DNA of 64,000 bases from Gemmatimonadales bacterium (GTDB lineage Bacteria > Gemmatimonadota > Gemmatimonadetes > Gemmatimonadales > GWC2-71-9): the NCBI GenBank assembly GCA_036279355.1, contig DASUJH010000024.1, forward strand, positions 1 to 64,000, written 5' to 3'. Below the pieces are notes generated by a model. The model was given only the letters and a program-made list of their open reading frames with translations. It did not search any database and had not been told where the DNA came from. Within the stretch, counting starts at the first letter, position 1, and each line of letters starts with the position of its first letter. Below are positions 20,734 through 32,986 of the stretch, piece after piece. The position numbers were made by a program, and so were the translations under genes.

Positions 20734-22037
20734 GGCGTCCTCCGCCCGATCCCGTGGTACTCGAAGCCGAGCGCGGCCATGCGCTCCGGCTCGTAGAGGT
20801 TGCGGCCATCGATGACGAGCGGGCGGCGAAGCAACGCCTTGATCCGGCCGAGATCGGGAGTGCGGTACACCAGCCATTCGGTCACGATGATGAGCCCGTC
20901 CGCACCGTCCACGGCGTCGTAGGGGTCGCGCGCGAACGCCACGGCGTCGCCGAAGCAGGCGTGGGCGCCGTCCATGGCCTTCGGATCGTGCGCCTTGACC
21001 GCGGCTCCCGCGGCGAGCAGCGACTGGATGACCGGAATCGCCGGGCTCTCGCGCATGTCGTCGGTCTCGGCCTTGAACGCGAGCCCCCAGACGGCGAGCC
21101 GGCGGCCACGCAACTCGCCGCCGAATGCGCCCAGCGCCTTCCGGTAGAGCACCAGCTTCTGCCGCTCGTTCACCGACTCGACCGATTCGAGCAGGTCGAA
21201 CTGCATCCCGGCGCTCTGCGCCGAATGGATGAGCGCCTTCACGTCCTTGGGAAAGCAGGAGCCGCCGTAGCCAGGTCCCGGAAAGAGGAACGCAGGCCCG
21301 ATCCGCCGGTCGGTGCCGATGCCCTTCCGCACCATGCTCACGTCGGCGCCGACCCGCTCGCAGAACTCGGCCACCTGGTTCATGAACGAGATGCGGGTGG
21401 CGAGCATGGCGTTGGCCGCGTACTTGGTGACCTCGGCCGATGCGATATCCATGAAGATGATGGGATTGCCGGTGCGCACGAACGGCGCGTACAGCTCGCC
21501 CATGATCGCGCGCGCCTCGTCGGAGTCGACGCCGATCACGACCCGGTCGGGCTTCATGAAGTCGTCGATCGCCGCGCCTTCCTTCAGGAACTCGGGATTG
21601 GAGCAGACCGAGAACGGGACGCGGGTTTCGGCCTCGATCGCGGCGCGCACCTTTGCGGCGGTCCCGACCGGCACGGTGCTCTTGGTGACGATGACCTTGG
21701 GACCGTTCATGTGCTTGCCGATGGCGTGTGCCACCGCCAGGACGTGCTGCAAATCCGCCGAGCCGTCCTCGCCGGGCGGCGTGCCGACCGCGATGAAGAG
21801 GACGCGCGCGCGGCGCACGGCCGCGGCGACGTCGGTGCTGAAGCCGAGCCGGCCCTCCTCCTGGTTGCGGCGCACCATGGGCTCGAGGCCGGGCTCGTAG
21901 ATCGGGATGTCGCACCGCTGCAAGCGCTCGATCTTGCGCGCGTCCACGTCCACGCAGACGACGTCGTTGCCCGCCTCCGCGAGACAGGCGCCGGCCACGA
22001 GGCCCACGTAGCCGCTGCCCACCACCGTCACATGCAT
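20730..22037 (-). CDS. ugd: UDP-glucose 6-dehydrogenase
   Basis: The protein has 435 residues. It oxidises UDP-glucose to UDP-glucuronate in two NAD-dependent steps. The N-terminal [17 protein letters not shown] binds NAD, the active-site cysteine lies in [12 protein letters not shown] (~residue 260), and the C-terminal domain has [16 protein letters not shown]. It starts two bases after wbpA stops, and its product feeds the two following genes. Confidence 0.95.
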   Translation of the reverse strand: MHVTVVGSGYVGLVAGACLAEAGNDVVCVDVDARKIERLQRCDIPIYEPGLEPMVRRNQEEGRLGFSTDVAAAVRRARVLFIAVGTPPGEDGSADLQHVLAVAHAIGKHMNGPKVIVTKSTVPVGTAAKVRAAIEAETRVPFSVCSNPEFLKEGAAIDDFMKPDRVVIGVDSDEARAIMGELYAPFVRTGNPIIFMDIASAEVTKYAANAMLATRISFMNQVAEFCERVGADVSMVRKGIGTDRRIGPAFLFPGPGYGGSCFPKDVKALIHSAQSAGMQFDLLESVESVNERQKLVLYRKALGAFGGELRGRRLAVWGLAFKAETDDMRESPAIPVIQSLLAAGAAVKAHDPKAMDGAHACFGDAVAFARDPYDAVDGADGLIIVTEWLVYRTPDLGRIKALLRRPLVIDGRNLYEPERMAALGFEYHGIGRRTP

Positions 22038-22039
22038 GT

Positions 22040-23320
22040 TCAGTCTCCCCGGGGTAGCGCGTGGCGGGTGTCCACCGCCAGACGCGCGTGCCGTTTGACC
22101 ATGTTGAAATCGATGGCGGAATGGTCGGTGACCACGACGACGCAGTCGGCCGCTTCGACGGCGGCGGGCGTGAGCGGCACCGAGCGGAAGTGGTGGCCGT
22201 CCTCGCTGAACTCGGGCACGTGCGGGTCGTGGTAGCTCACCCGCGCGCCCTGGGCCTCGAGCAGACGGATGATGTCGAGCGCGGGGCTCTCGCGCAGGTC
22301 GTCGATGTCGCGCTTGTAGGCGACACCCAGAACGAGCACGCTGGCGCCGCGAAGCGCGCGCCCCTGGCTGTTGAGCGACTCGGCCACCTTGCGCACCCAG
22401 AAGAGCGGCATCTCGGTGTTGAGCTCGCCGGCCAGATCGATGAAGCGGGTCTTGTAGTTGAGCCCGCGCATCTTCCAGGCGAGGTAGTGCGGATCGATCG
22501 GAATGCAGTGGCCGCCGAGCCCCGGCCCCGGAAGGAATTTCATGAAGCCGAACGGCTTGGTGGCCGCCGCCTCGATCACCTCCCAGACATCCACGCCCAA
22601 CTTGTCGCAGACGATGGCCATCTCGTTCACGAGGCCGATGTTCACGCTGCGGAAGGTGTTCTCCAGCAGTTTGACCAGTTCGGCCGCTTCGGTGGTGGAG
22701 ACCGGTACCAGCGTGTCGATCACGCCCTGATAGAGCGCCACCGCCACCCGGCGGCAGTCGGGCGTGATGCCACCCACCACCTTGGGCGTGTTCCGGGTGC
22801 CGTACGTCGGGTTGCCAGGATCCACCCGCTCGGGACTGAACGCCAGGAAGAAGTCCTCGCCCACCCGGAGTCCGGTGCTTTCGAGCGCCGGCAGGAGAAT
22901 CTCGCGGGTGGTGCCCGGATACGTCGTGCTCTCGAGGATGATCGCGTGACCCCGCCGAAGCGTATGCTTCACCGCCTCGGTGGCGGCGACGATGTAGCTC
23001 ACGTCGGGGTCCTTGAACTTGGAGAGCGGCGTCGGCACGCAGATGGAGATGGCGTCGGCCTCGGCCAGCCGGGCACCATCGGTGGTGGCGCTGAAGCGGT
23101 CGCGCACCTCGGCCAGCGCGGTGTCGCTCACGTCCTTGATGTGCGATCGCCCGGCGTTGAGCCCGTCCACCACGCGCTGGTTCACGTCGTAGCCCAGCAC
23201 ACGATAGCCTGCGCGCGCCAGCTCAACCGCGAGCGGCAGTCCAACGTAACCCAGCCCGACAATTCCGAAGATCGCCTCGCGCCGCTCGGCCTTGGCGATC
23301 AGCTCTTGAGCGACCGTCAT
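22040..23320 (-). CDS. wbpA: UDP-N-acetylglucosamine 6-dehydrogenase, WbpA type
   Basis: The protein has 426 residues. It belongs to the same superfamily as Ugd but to the UDP-HexNAc branch: NAD loop [17 protein letters not shown], active-site stretch [18 protein letters not shown] and [16 protein letters not shown]. It should oxidise UDP-GlcNAc to UDP-GlcNAcA. The wbpB, wbpE and wbpD homologues lie immediately upstream, which fits the first step of the UDP-GlcNAc(3NAc)A pathway rather than mannosaminuronate synthesis. It overlaps wbpB by an ATGA. Confidence 0.88.
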   Translation of the reverse strand: MTVAQELIAKAERREAIFGIVGLGYVGLPLAVELARAGYRVLGYDVNQRVVDGLNAGRSHIKDVSDTALAEVRDRFSATTDGARLAEADAISICVPTPLSKFKDPDVSYIVAATEAVKHTLRRGHAIILESTTYPGTTREILLPALESTGLRVGEDFFLAFSPERVDPGNPTYGTRNTPKVVGGITPDCRRVAVALYQGVIDTLVPVSTTEAAELVKLLENTFRSVNIGLVNEMAIVCDKLGVDVWEVIEAAATKPFGFMKFLPGPGLGGHCIPIDPHYLAWKMRGLNYKTRFIDLAGELNTEMPLFWVRKVAESLNSQGRALRGASVLVLGVAYKRDIDDLRESPALDIIRLLEAQGARVSYHDPHVPEFSEDGHHFRSVPLTPAAVEAADCVVVVTDHSAIDFNMVKRHARLAVDTRHALPRGD

Positions 23321-24333
23321 GCTCGGTCCTCGAGCGAAATGGGGGCGCCGCCGCGCGCGAGCGAGCGGCTCGCCGCGTCGAGCACGCGGACTACCCGCAC
23401 GCCGTCCGCCGCATCGGCCCGCGGCGCCGCCTCGCCCCGCACCACCGCGATGAAATGCCGGAGCTGCTGTGCCAGCGGCTCCGCGTTGGAGATGCGGGGG
23501 ATGAAGATGTCGCCCTCGCGCACTGCGAGGCTCTCCCCGTACGAGCGATACTCGGGCGGGCGGTCCACGCCCTTGTCGTAGATGCGGAGCTTCTCCCGCG
23601 GTTGCATGTCGTCGAACACCGCCATCTGGCGCGAGCCCACGACCGTGAGCCGGCGCTCCTTGTGCGGATCGAGCCACGACATCTGCGCGTGGGCCACCAC
23701 GCCCGTGGCAAACGTCATCGTGACGAACACCACGTCCTCGATGCCGGGCTGCAAGTACGAGTGGCCCTGCGCGGTCACGGTGCGCGGCGCGGTGCCCAGC
23801 AGGAAAAGCGCCACGGAGACGTCGTGCGGACCGAAGCTCCAGAGCGCGTTCTCGTCGGGCCGAACCTGGCCCAGGTTGACCCGCTGGGAGTAGAGGTAGT
23901 ACACCTCCCCGAGCGTGCCGCCGGCCACGAGACCGCGCAGGTACTCGACGACCGGGTGGTACTCCAGCAGGTGGCCCGCGAGCAGCGGCACGCCCCGCCG
24001 CGCCGCCGCCGCCGCCAGCGCCTCGGCGTCGGGCACGGTGAGCGCGAACGGCTTTTCGATCAGCGCCGGCACGCCCGCCTCGATCGCGGCGCAGCCGAGC
24101 GCGGCGTGGGTGCGTGCGGTGGACGCGATCACCACCGCCTCCACCTGACCGAGCAGCGCCGGCGCCGAGTCGGTCACGAGCGCGGAGGGATACTGGCGCG
24201 AGAGCCGCTCGCGCACTGCTGGATCGAGGTCGCAGACCGCGACCAGCTCCGCCTCGGGCATGCCCGCCAGCGTGCGCACGTGGTTCTGTCCCCACGCGCC
24301 GGCGCCGATCACGCCGACCCTGAGCCGGCTCAT
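23317..24333 (-). CDS. wbpB: UDP-GlcNAcA 3-oxidase, WbpB/WlbA-like (Gfo/Idh/MocA family)
   Basis: The protein has 338 residues. It has the NAD-binding motif VGVIGAGAWGQNHVR and the GFO/IDH signature VPALIEKPFAL (~residues 90-100), then HLLEYHPVVEYLRGL. WbpB-type enzymes oxidise C3 of UDP-GlcNAcA to the 3-keto sugar. The family has many substrates, so the assignment depends on the flanking wbpA, wbpE and wbpD homologues. The ATG at 24333 overlaps wbpE by four bases. Confidence 0.82.
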   Translation of the reverse strand: MSRLRVGVIGAGAWGQNHVRTLAGMPEAELVAVCDLDPAVRERLSRQYPSALVTDSAPALLGQVEAVVIASTARTHAALGCAAIEAGVPALIEKPFALTVPDAEALAAAAARRGVPLLAGHLLEYHPVVEYLRGLVAGGTLGEVYYLYSQRVNLGQVRPDENALWSFGPHDVSVALFLLGTAPRTVTAQGHSYLQPGIEDVVFVTMTFATGVVAHAQMSWLDPHKERRLTVVGSRQMAVFDDMQPREKLRIYDKGVDRPPEYRSYGESLAVREGDIFIPRISNAEPLAQQLRHFIAVVRGEAAPRADAADGVRVVRVLDAASRSLARGGAPISLEDRA

Positions 24334-25445
24334 GCGTAGAAGCCCAGGACGGCCTCGATCACCGCATCCTGCTGCGCGTCGCTCAGCTCCGGGTAGATCG
24401 GCAATGAAATCACGCGTGCCGTCGCCGCCTCGGTGGCCGGGAGGCTGCCCGGTCCGTAGCCGAGGTGCGCAAAGCACGGCTGCGCGGGCAGCGCGGTCGG
24501 ATAGTAGATCGCGTGGCCGATACCATGTGACTTGAGGTGTGCCGCCAGTGCGTCTCGCCGCTCGACCCGCACCGTGTACTGGTGAAAGATGTGCTCGTTG
24601 GCCGGATCCACCCGCGGTGGGCACACGGCCGCATGCCCGGTGAACGCCGCGGTGTACCGCGCGGCGCGGCGGCGGCGCGCGTCGCTCCAGTCTGCCAGAT
24701 GGCGGAGCTTCACCAGGAGGACGGCCGCCTGCAAGGTGTCGAGACGGCTGTTGATGCCGACCTCTTCGTGGTGGTACTGCTTGGCGCCGCCGTGGAGCCT
24801 GAGCTTGCGGAGCCGGGCGGCGAGCGCGTCGTCGCTCGTGAGCATCATCCCGCCGTCGCCCCAGGCACCCAGATTCTTGCTGGGGAAGAACGACAGCCCG
24901 CCCGCCCGACCGAGGCCGCCGGCCGCATGCCAGACCCCGTCGATCCGGCGGCGCGCGCCGATCGCCTGCGCTGCATCTTCGAGGACCGGGATGCCGTGCC
25001 GCCGGCCGATTTCGAGCAGCTGCTCCATCGCCGCCATCTGCCCGTAGAGGTGCACCGCCACGACGGCGCGGGTCCGGGGTGTCACTGCCGCCGCCACCGC
25101 GTCGGGCGACAGGTTGAACGTGGCGGGATCGATGTCGACGAACACCGGCGTGCCGCCGGCGTTATGCACCGCGCCCGCGGTTGCGAAGAAGGTGAATGCG
25201 GGGACAATCACCTCGTCGCCCGGCCGGAGGCCCAGCGCGCGCAGCGGGAGCAGGAGCGCATCGGTTCCGCTGGCGCATGCGACGCCGTGTGCGGCCCCGC
25301 TCAACCGCGCCACCTCGGCTTCGAGCCGGGCCACCTCGGGCCCCATGATGAATTGCTGCCGCTCGATCACCGATTGCATGGCCGGCAGCACCTCGTCCGA
25401 TATGGTCCGGTACTGCGCCACGAGATCGAGAAGGGGGACGTTCAA
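24330..25445 (-). CDS. wbpE: Sugar 3-aminotransferase, WbpE/WlbC-like (DegT/DnrJ/EryC1 family)
   Basis: The protein has 371 residues and is PLP-dependent. The lysine that forms the internal aldimine is in SFFPSKNLGAWGDGG (~residue 185). Other family marks are ASGTDALLLPLRALG, VIVPAFTFFATAGAV and the Asp-containing LEDAAQAIGA. Together with WbpB it should install the 3-amino group. The start is a TTG at 25445 (AGGTGAG site seven bases upstream), and no better start is nearby. It begins 60 bases after wbpD. Confidence 0.85.
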   Translation of the reverse strand: MNVPLLDLVAQYRTISDEVLPAMQSVIERQQFIMGPEVARLEAEVARLSGAAHGVACASGTDALLLPLRALGLRPGDEVIVPAFTFFATAGAVHNAGGTPVFVDIDPATFNLSPDAVAAAVTPRTRAVVAVHLYGQMAAMEQLLEIGRRHGIPVLEDAAQAIGARRRIDGVWHAAGGLGRAGGLSFFPSKNLGAWGDGGMMLTSDDALAARLRKLRLHGGAKQYHHEEVGINSRLDTLQAAVLLVKLRHLADWSDARRRRAARYTAAFTGHAAVCPPRVDPANEHIFHQYTVRVERRDALAAHLKSHGIGHAIYYPTALPAQPCFAHLGYGPGSLPATEAATARVISLPIYPELSDAQQDAVIEAVLGFYA

Positions 25446-25505
25446 GGTCTCACCTGCAGGAAGTCACCAGCGAATGAGAGGGCAAACCCCCGGAAACCGA
25501 ACAAC

Positions 25506-26099
25506 TTAGCCATGCTGTTGGGGTGGGTCAATCAACCGGAGTCGGCCCGCCTCCTCTCGGTATGCGGCCCCGCAGCGCGCGCAGCGTGCATCGCCGCCGG
25601 CGCCCGGCCGAAGCCGCTCGCCACACTGGCACATCCAACCGACCCGCCGGGCCGGAACGCCCACCATGAGCGCAAACGGCGCCACGTCGGACGCAACGAC
25701 CGCGCCGGCCCCGATGAAGCAGTACTCGCCCAGCGTGACGCCGCAGACGATCGTGGCATTTGCCCCGATCGAGGCGCCCCGCCGCACCAGCGTCGGGCGG
25801 TACTCCGCCTTGCGGGAGACGTGGCTCCGCGGATTCGTCACGTTGGTGAAAACGCAGCTTGGCCCGCAGAACACGTCGTCCTCGAGCGTCACGCCTTCGT
25901 AGATCGACACGTTGTTCTGCACTTTCACGTTGTCGCCCAGCCGCGTACCCGGCATCACGACCACGTTCTGGCCGAGGTTGCACCGCGCGCCGATCACGGC
26001 ACCGGGCATGATGTGGCAGAAGTGCCAGATCTTCGTGCCGGCCCCGATCACCGCGCCGGCGTCGACGTAGGCCGACTCGTGGACGAAGTAGTCGCTCAT
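25506..26099 (-). CDS. wbpD: UDP-sugar 3-N-acetyltransferase, WbpD/WlbB-like
   Basis: The protein has 197 residues and is a left-handed beta-helix acyltransferase with hexapeptide repeats ([56 protein letters not shown]). The insertion [13 protein letters not shown] is typical of WbpD. A C-terminal tail carries CQCGERL and CARCGAAY, a probable zinc-ribbon pair often seen in this subfamily. It would use acetyl-CoA on the 3-amino sugar made by WbpE, giving UDP-GlcNAc(3NAc)A. It begins 13 bases after murB and leads the wbp cassette. Confidence 0.87.
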   Translation of the reverse strand: MSDYFVHESAYVDAGAVIGAGTKIWHFCHIMPGAVIGARCNLGQNVVVMPGTRLGDNVKVQNNVSIYEGVTLEDDVFCGPSCVFTNVTNPRSHVSRKAEYRPTLVRRGASIGANATIVCGVTLGEYCFIGAGAVVASDVAPFALMVGVPARRVGWMCQCGERLRPGAGGDARCARCGAAYREEAGRLRLIDPPQQHG

Positions 26100-26112
26100 G
26101 CGAGCCCGTTGC

Positions 26113-27072
26113 TCATGCGAGAGACTCTCCCCAGCGGCCGATGAGCTTCACCTCGCGCTCGAGCGTTACGCCGAACCGCTCGGCGACAGCATCCCGCACC
26201 CGGGCGATGAGCGCGCGCACGTCGGCCGCGGTGGCACCACCCGTGTTCACGATGTAGTTGGCGTGCATCGGCGACACCTCGGCGCCACCGACGCGGCATC
26301 CCTTGAGCCCCGCCGCCTCGATGAGCTGACCCGCCGTGCGCGGACCGCGCTCGCGGCCCCAGCTCGCGCCATGCGGATTCTGAAACACGCTGCCGCAACA
26401 CGGCTGGTTGAACGGCGTGCCCTGCTGCCGCCAGCGGAACAGCTCGCTCACCTCCTCCGCCAGTCGGGCCGGGTCCTCGGGGCGGAGCTCCACGACCGTC
26501 TCCACCACGACGCGCCCGTCGAGTCCGCTGCGGCGGTACGTGAACGGAATCTCGCCCCGTCCGAGCACGCGCGCGCTGCCGTCCGGCTCGACGACGCTTA
26601 CCCATTCGACCACATTCGCCCACTCGTCGCCGTGGCAGCCGGCGTTCATGTACACGCCACCGCCCACCGAGCCCGGCACGCCCACGAATCGGTGCAGTCC
26701 GGCAAAACCCGCCTCCGCCGTGCGGCGCGCTGCGAGTGGCGCCGGCAGCCCCGCCCCAATGCGCCAGCGGGTGCCCTCCCGGACCAGGGCGTCGAGCCCG
26801 CGCCCGATCCGGATGACCAGCGCGTCGAGCCCTTCGTCCGGCAACAGCAGGTTGGAGCCGAGGCCGAGCACGAACCATGGCACGCCCGCCCCTGTCGCAA
26901 AGCCGAGTGCCGCGGCGACGTCTTCAGGCGCGGCCGGCAGGAGCACCGTCGCGGGGCCGCCGATCCGGTAGGTGGAGGCGCGTGCAAGACTGTCGCCCTC
27001 GCGCACCTCGCCGCGGACCCGGCTGCGGAGCCCCGCCGCGAAGCCGGGGTCGCGCGCGCTCAGCCGGTCCAC
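26113..27072 (-). CDS. murB: UDP-N-acetylenolpyruvoylglucosamine reductase
   Basis: The protein has 319 residues. It makes UDP-MurNAc in peptidoglycan synthesis. FAD-binding motifs are [13 protein letters not shown] and [14 protein letters not shown], followed by [15 protein letters not shown]; the catalytic serine is in [11 protein letters not shown] and the basic C-terminus has [16 protein letters not shown]. The GTG at 27072 overlaps the carB end by 13 bases; a GTG nearer residue 20 is an alternative. MurB is isolated from other mur genes here and lies between carB and the wbp genes, which also use UDP-GlcNAc. Confidence 0.93.
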   Translation of the reverse strand: MDRLSARDPGFAAGLRSRVRGEVREGDSLARASTYRIGGPATVLLPAAPEDVAAALGFATGAGVPWFVLGLGSNLLLPDEGLDALVIRIGRGLDALVREGTRWRIGAGLPAPLAARRTAEAGFAGLHRFVGVPGSVGGGVYMNAGCHGDEWANVVEWVSVVEPDGSARVLGRGEIPFTYRRSGLDGRVVVETVVELRPEDPARLAEEVSELFRWRQQGTPFNQPCCGSVFQNPHGASWGRERGPRTAGQLIEAAGLKGCRVGGAEVSPMHANYIVNTGGATAADVRALIARVRDAVAERFGVTLEREVKLIGRWGESLA

Positions 27073-30000
27073 TCGGCTGACATTTCCCGCGCGAGGGCAT
27101 GCCACTCCTGGAGCGCGCGCACCTCGCCCGCCCGGCTCCGGAGCGCGATGATCGCGTCGCACGCCGCGGAGGCGGCCGAGAGCGTGGTCGTGTACGGTAC
27201 CCGGTGTTGGAGCGCAGCGCGCCGGATGGCGTAATCGTCCTGCTGGGTCAGCTTACCGAGCGGGGTGTTGATGAGCAGCTGCATTCCGCCGGACACGATG
27301 AGGTCGATCGCGTTCGGCCGGCCCTCATACACTTTGAGCACCCGCTCGACGGGAATGCCGCGGGCGCGCAGATGCCGCGCGGTGCCCTCGGTGCCCAGGA
27401 TGCGAAACCCGAGCGCGTGGAACCGCCGCACGATCGGCACCACGTTGTTCTTGTCGTGGTCGTTCACGGTGACGAACACCGTGCCCGAGAGCGGCAGCGC
27501 CCCGTCGGCCGAGATCTGCGCCTTGGCGAACGCCATGCCGAACGAATCGGCGATGCCCATCACCTCGCCGGTCGACCGCATCTCAGGCCCCAGCACCGAG
27601 TCCACGCCCGGCAGCTTGGTGAACGGAAAGACGGCCTCCTTCACGGCGACGTAGGGCTGCAGGAGATCGTCGTGGAGCCCCAGCTCCTCGAGCGTCTTGC
27701 CTGTCATGACCGAGGCGGCGAGGCTCGCGAGCGGCACGCCGGTGGCCTTGGAGACGAACGGCACCGTCCGCGAGCCGCGCGGGTTCACTTCCAGCACAAA
27801 CACGACGCCGTTCTTGATGGCGTACTGCACGTTGATGAGCCCCACGACCCCGAGCCGCTCGGCAAAGGCGCGGGTGTGGCGGCGCATCTCCTCGACCTGT
27901 TGGTCGGTGATGAGATAGGGCGGCAGCACGCAGGCGGAATCGCCGGAATGGATGCCCGCGTCCTCGATGTGCTGCATCACGCCGCCGATCACGCAGCGCG
28001 TGCCGTCCGCGATCGCGTCCACGTCCGCCTCGAACGCATCCTCCAGGAAGCGGTCGATCAGCACCGGGTGCTCGGGCGCGACGCGGGCCGCACGGGTGAA
28101 ATACGCGCGGAGCGACGGCTCGTCGTACACGATTTCCATCGCGCGGCCGCCCAGCACGTAGGATGGCCGCACCAGCACCGGATACCCCACGCCTGCGGCA
28201 ACGGCCGCGGCCTCGTCGGCGGACGTGGCCGTGCCGCTCGGCGGCTGCGCTACGCCCAACTCGCGCGCCAGCGCCTCGAAGCGCCGCCGGTCCTCGGCCG
28301 CGTCGATCGCGTCCGGTGAGGTGCCGAGGATGGGCACGCCTTCGCGCTCCAGCGCCTTCGCCAGGCGGAGCGGCGTCTGCCCGCCGAGCTGGACGACGAC
28401 GCCCACCGGCCGCTCGAGCTGCACGATCTCGAGCACGTCTTCCAGGGTGAGCGGCTCGAAGTAGAGCGCGTCCGAAATGTCGAAGTCGGTCGAGACGGTT
28501 TCGGGATTGGAGTTCACCATCACCGTTCGGTAGCCCAGCTCACGAAAGGCGAGCGCGGCGCGCACGCAGCAATAGTCGAACTCGACGCCCTGTCCGATCC
28601 GGTTGGGGCCGCTGCCGAGGATGACGACCGTGCGGTCGCCGACCGGCGCCGCTTCGTTCTCGTCGTCGTACGACGAGTAGAGATACGGGGTCGAGGAGGG
28701 AAATTCGCCGGCGCAGGTGTCAACGGTCTTGTACGCGGGGCGAATCCCGAGCCGGTGCCGCTCGGCTCGAATTTCGCCTTCTTTGATGCCGGCGAGCTCC
28801 GCGAGCTGCCGATCGGAAAAGCCGAGCCGCTTCATCCTGCGGAGGCCGGGCGCCCTCGCCCCGTCGCTCGCCGCCTCGCCGCCCAGGCACCCGGCCGCCC
28901 ACTCCCGCTCCGCCTCCAGCAGCTCCGCCATCTGATGCAGGAACCAGGGGTCGATCCCGCTCCGCTCCGCGATGGCCGCGACGCCGATACCGGCGGCGAG
29001 CGCATGCTTGATCTGGAAGATCCGCTCCGGTGTCGGCGTGCGCAGCGCCGCCAGCAGCGACTCGCGATCGGTGCTCTCCACCCGATCGTCAGCGAGCACC
29101 GGCGACACCGCCCACCCGGCGCGGTCGGTCTCGAGCCCGCGCAGCCCCTTCTGCAGCGCCTCCTTGAAGGTCCGCCCGATTGCCATCACCTCGCCGACCG
29201 ACTTCATCTGGGTGGTGAGCCCGGGATCCGCGCTGGGAAACTTCTCGAAGGCGAATCGGGGGATCTTCACGACGACGTAGTCGAGCACCGGCTCGAACGA
29301 GGCCGGCGTGACCTTGGTGATGTCGTTGGGCAGCTCGTCGAGCCGGTACCCCACGGCCACTTTGGTGCCGATGCGGGCGATAGGAAAGCCGGTGGCCTTG
29401 GAGGCGAGCGCCGACGAGCGCGATACCCGCGGGTTCATCTCGATGACGAGCTGCTCCCCGGTGGTCGGGTTCACCGCGAACTGGATGTTGCACCCGCCGG
29501 CCGCGACGCCGACCTCGCGGATCACCGCGATCGCTGCATCCCGCATCCGCTGGTACTCGCGGTCGGTGAGCGTCATGATAGGCGCCACCGTGATCGAATC
29601 GCCGGTGTGCACCCCCATCGCGTCGAGGTTTTCGATCGAGCAGACGATCACGACGTTGTCGGCGCCGTCGCGCATCACCTCCAGCTCGAACTCCTTCCAG
29701 CCGATGATGCTCCGCTCCACCAGCACCGAGCCCACCGGCGACAGCTCGAGCCCGCGCCGGATCAACTCCTCGAACTCCTCGCGATTGTACGCGATCCCGC
29801 CGCCGGTCCCGCCCAGCGTGAACGAGGGGCGGCAGATGGCCGGGTAGCCGGTGTCGGCCACCGCCTCACGCGCCTCCTCCACGCTCCGCACCACGCGCCC
29901 CTCCGGCGTGGCCAGGCCGATCCGCCGCATCGCCGTGGCGAACTCCTGCCGGTCCTCCGCGATCCGGATGGCGCGCTCGTTCGCGCCGATCAGCTCGACG

Positions 30001-30318
30001 CCGTGGCGCGCGAGCGTGCCGTCTCGGCAGAGCGCCATGGCGACGTTGAGCGCGGTCTGGCCGCCCATGGTCGGCAGCAATGCGTCGGGCTCCTCCCGCT
30101 CGATCACTTTGGCCACCCACTCCGGCGTCACCGGCTCGATGTAGGTCCGGTCGGCGAGCTCGGGATCGGTCATGATCGTCGCTGGATTCGAGTTCACCAG
30201 GACGACGCGGTAACCCTCTTCCTTGAGCGCGCGCACCGCCTGGGTGCCCGAATAGTCGAATTCGGCGCCCTGCCCGATGATGATGGGGCCGGAGCCGATG
30301 AGGAGAATCGTCTGGAGG

Positions 30319-30335
<17 letters not shown>
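27060..30335 (-). CDS. carB: Carbamoyl-phosphate synthase large subunit
   Basis: The protein has 1091 residues and is full length. It makes carbamoyl phosphate for arginine and pyrimidine synthesis. Two homologous ATP-grasp halves are clear: [19 protein letters not shown] and [18 protein letters not shown], plus [10 protein letters not shown] and [10 protein letters not shown], and a C-terminal MGS-like domain ([18 protein letters not shown]). The ATG at 30335 was chosen by homology, dropping 37 unrelated codons of a longer frame. It overlaps the reductase gene upstream by 17 bases and murB downstream by 13. CarA is not in the window. Confidence 0.97.
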
Positions 30336-32318
<1,983 letters not shown>

Positions 32319-32358
32319 TCAGCACGATCGTAACGGCTGCATCAGTAAAGGGTTGTCC

Positions 32359-32550
32359 ATGGCTCGAGTCTGTTCCATCTGCGCCAAGCGGCCGGTCACC
32401 GGTCACAACGTGAGCCACGCGAAGAATCGGACCACCCGCCGGTGGTACCCGAACTTGCAGACGGTCCGGGTGCTCGTGAACGGCGCGCCGCGCCGGATCC
32501 GGGTGTGCACGCAGTGCATCAAGAGTAACCGGATCACCAAGGCTAGCTGA
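32359..32550 (+). CDS. rpmB: 50S ribosomal protein L28
   Basis: The protein has 63 residues, the short form of L28. It begins MARVCSICAKRP and has a second pair CTQC near the C-terminus, so it is the zinc-binding (C+) paralogue type. VSHAKNRTTRRWYPNLQ is the family core. The ATG at 32359 is chosen over an upstream ATG because it matches the family start. It is monocistronic, with its own promoter and a terminator shared with rplQ. Confidence 0.95.
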   Translation: MARVCSICAKRPVTGHNVSHAKNRTTRRWYPNLQTVRVLVNGAPRRIRVCTQCIKSNRITKAS

Positions 32551-32585
32551 CTCGTCGTCGATTCGCCGCTCGTGCGCAGAAAAAA

Positions 32586-32605
32586 AGGGGACCCGAAGGT
32601 CCCCT
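32586..32605. terminator. Bidirectional intrinsic terminator between rpmB and rplQ
   Basis: AGGGGACC (32586-32593) pairs with GGTCCCCT (32598-32605) around a CGAA tetraloop. On the minus strand the stem is followed by a run of T (complement of the A-tract at 32581-32586), a strong terminator for the rplQ transcript. On the plus strand TTCTTC follows, a weaker terminator for rpmB. Confidence 0.9.
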
Positions 32606-32629
32606 TCTTCACGTGCGGGACAGCCGCCG

Positions 32630-32986
32630 TCACTCGCCGACCAGCTCGATCCGGGCGACGTCGGCGCCGTCCCCCGGCCGGTGCCCGAGCTTGAGAATGC
32701 GGGTGTAGCCGCCCGGCCGTGCGGCGAACCGCGGCCCGATCTCGGCGAACAGCTTGGCCAGCGTCTCGCGGTCCTTGATGCGCCGCTGCACCAGACGTCG
32801 CGCGTGGAGGTCGCCGCGGCGCGCAAGCGTGATGAGTCGCTCGGCGAACGGTCTGAGCTCCTTGGCCTTGGCCTCGGTGGTGACCACCCGGCCGTGCTCG
32901 AAGAGGCTCGTCGCCATGTTGTTGAGCATGGCGCGCCGGTGCGTGGCCGTGCGGGAGAGCTGGCGCCCCTTGGCCCGATGCCGCAC
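32630..32986 (-). CDS. rplQ: 50S ribosomal protein L17
   Basis: The protein has 118 residues. It begins MRHRAKGRQLSRTATHRRAML, the L17 signature, followed by HGRVVTTEAKAKELRPFAERL. It starts with GTG directly after the rpoA stop, with no gap. It is the last gene of the alpha operon. Confidence 0.97.
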   Translation of the reverse strand: MRHRAKGRQLSRTATHRRAMLNNMATSLFEHGRVVTTEAKAKELRPFAERLITLARRGDLHARRLVQRRIKDRETLAKLFAEIGPRFAARPGGYTRILKLGHRPGDGADVARIELVGE

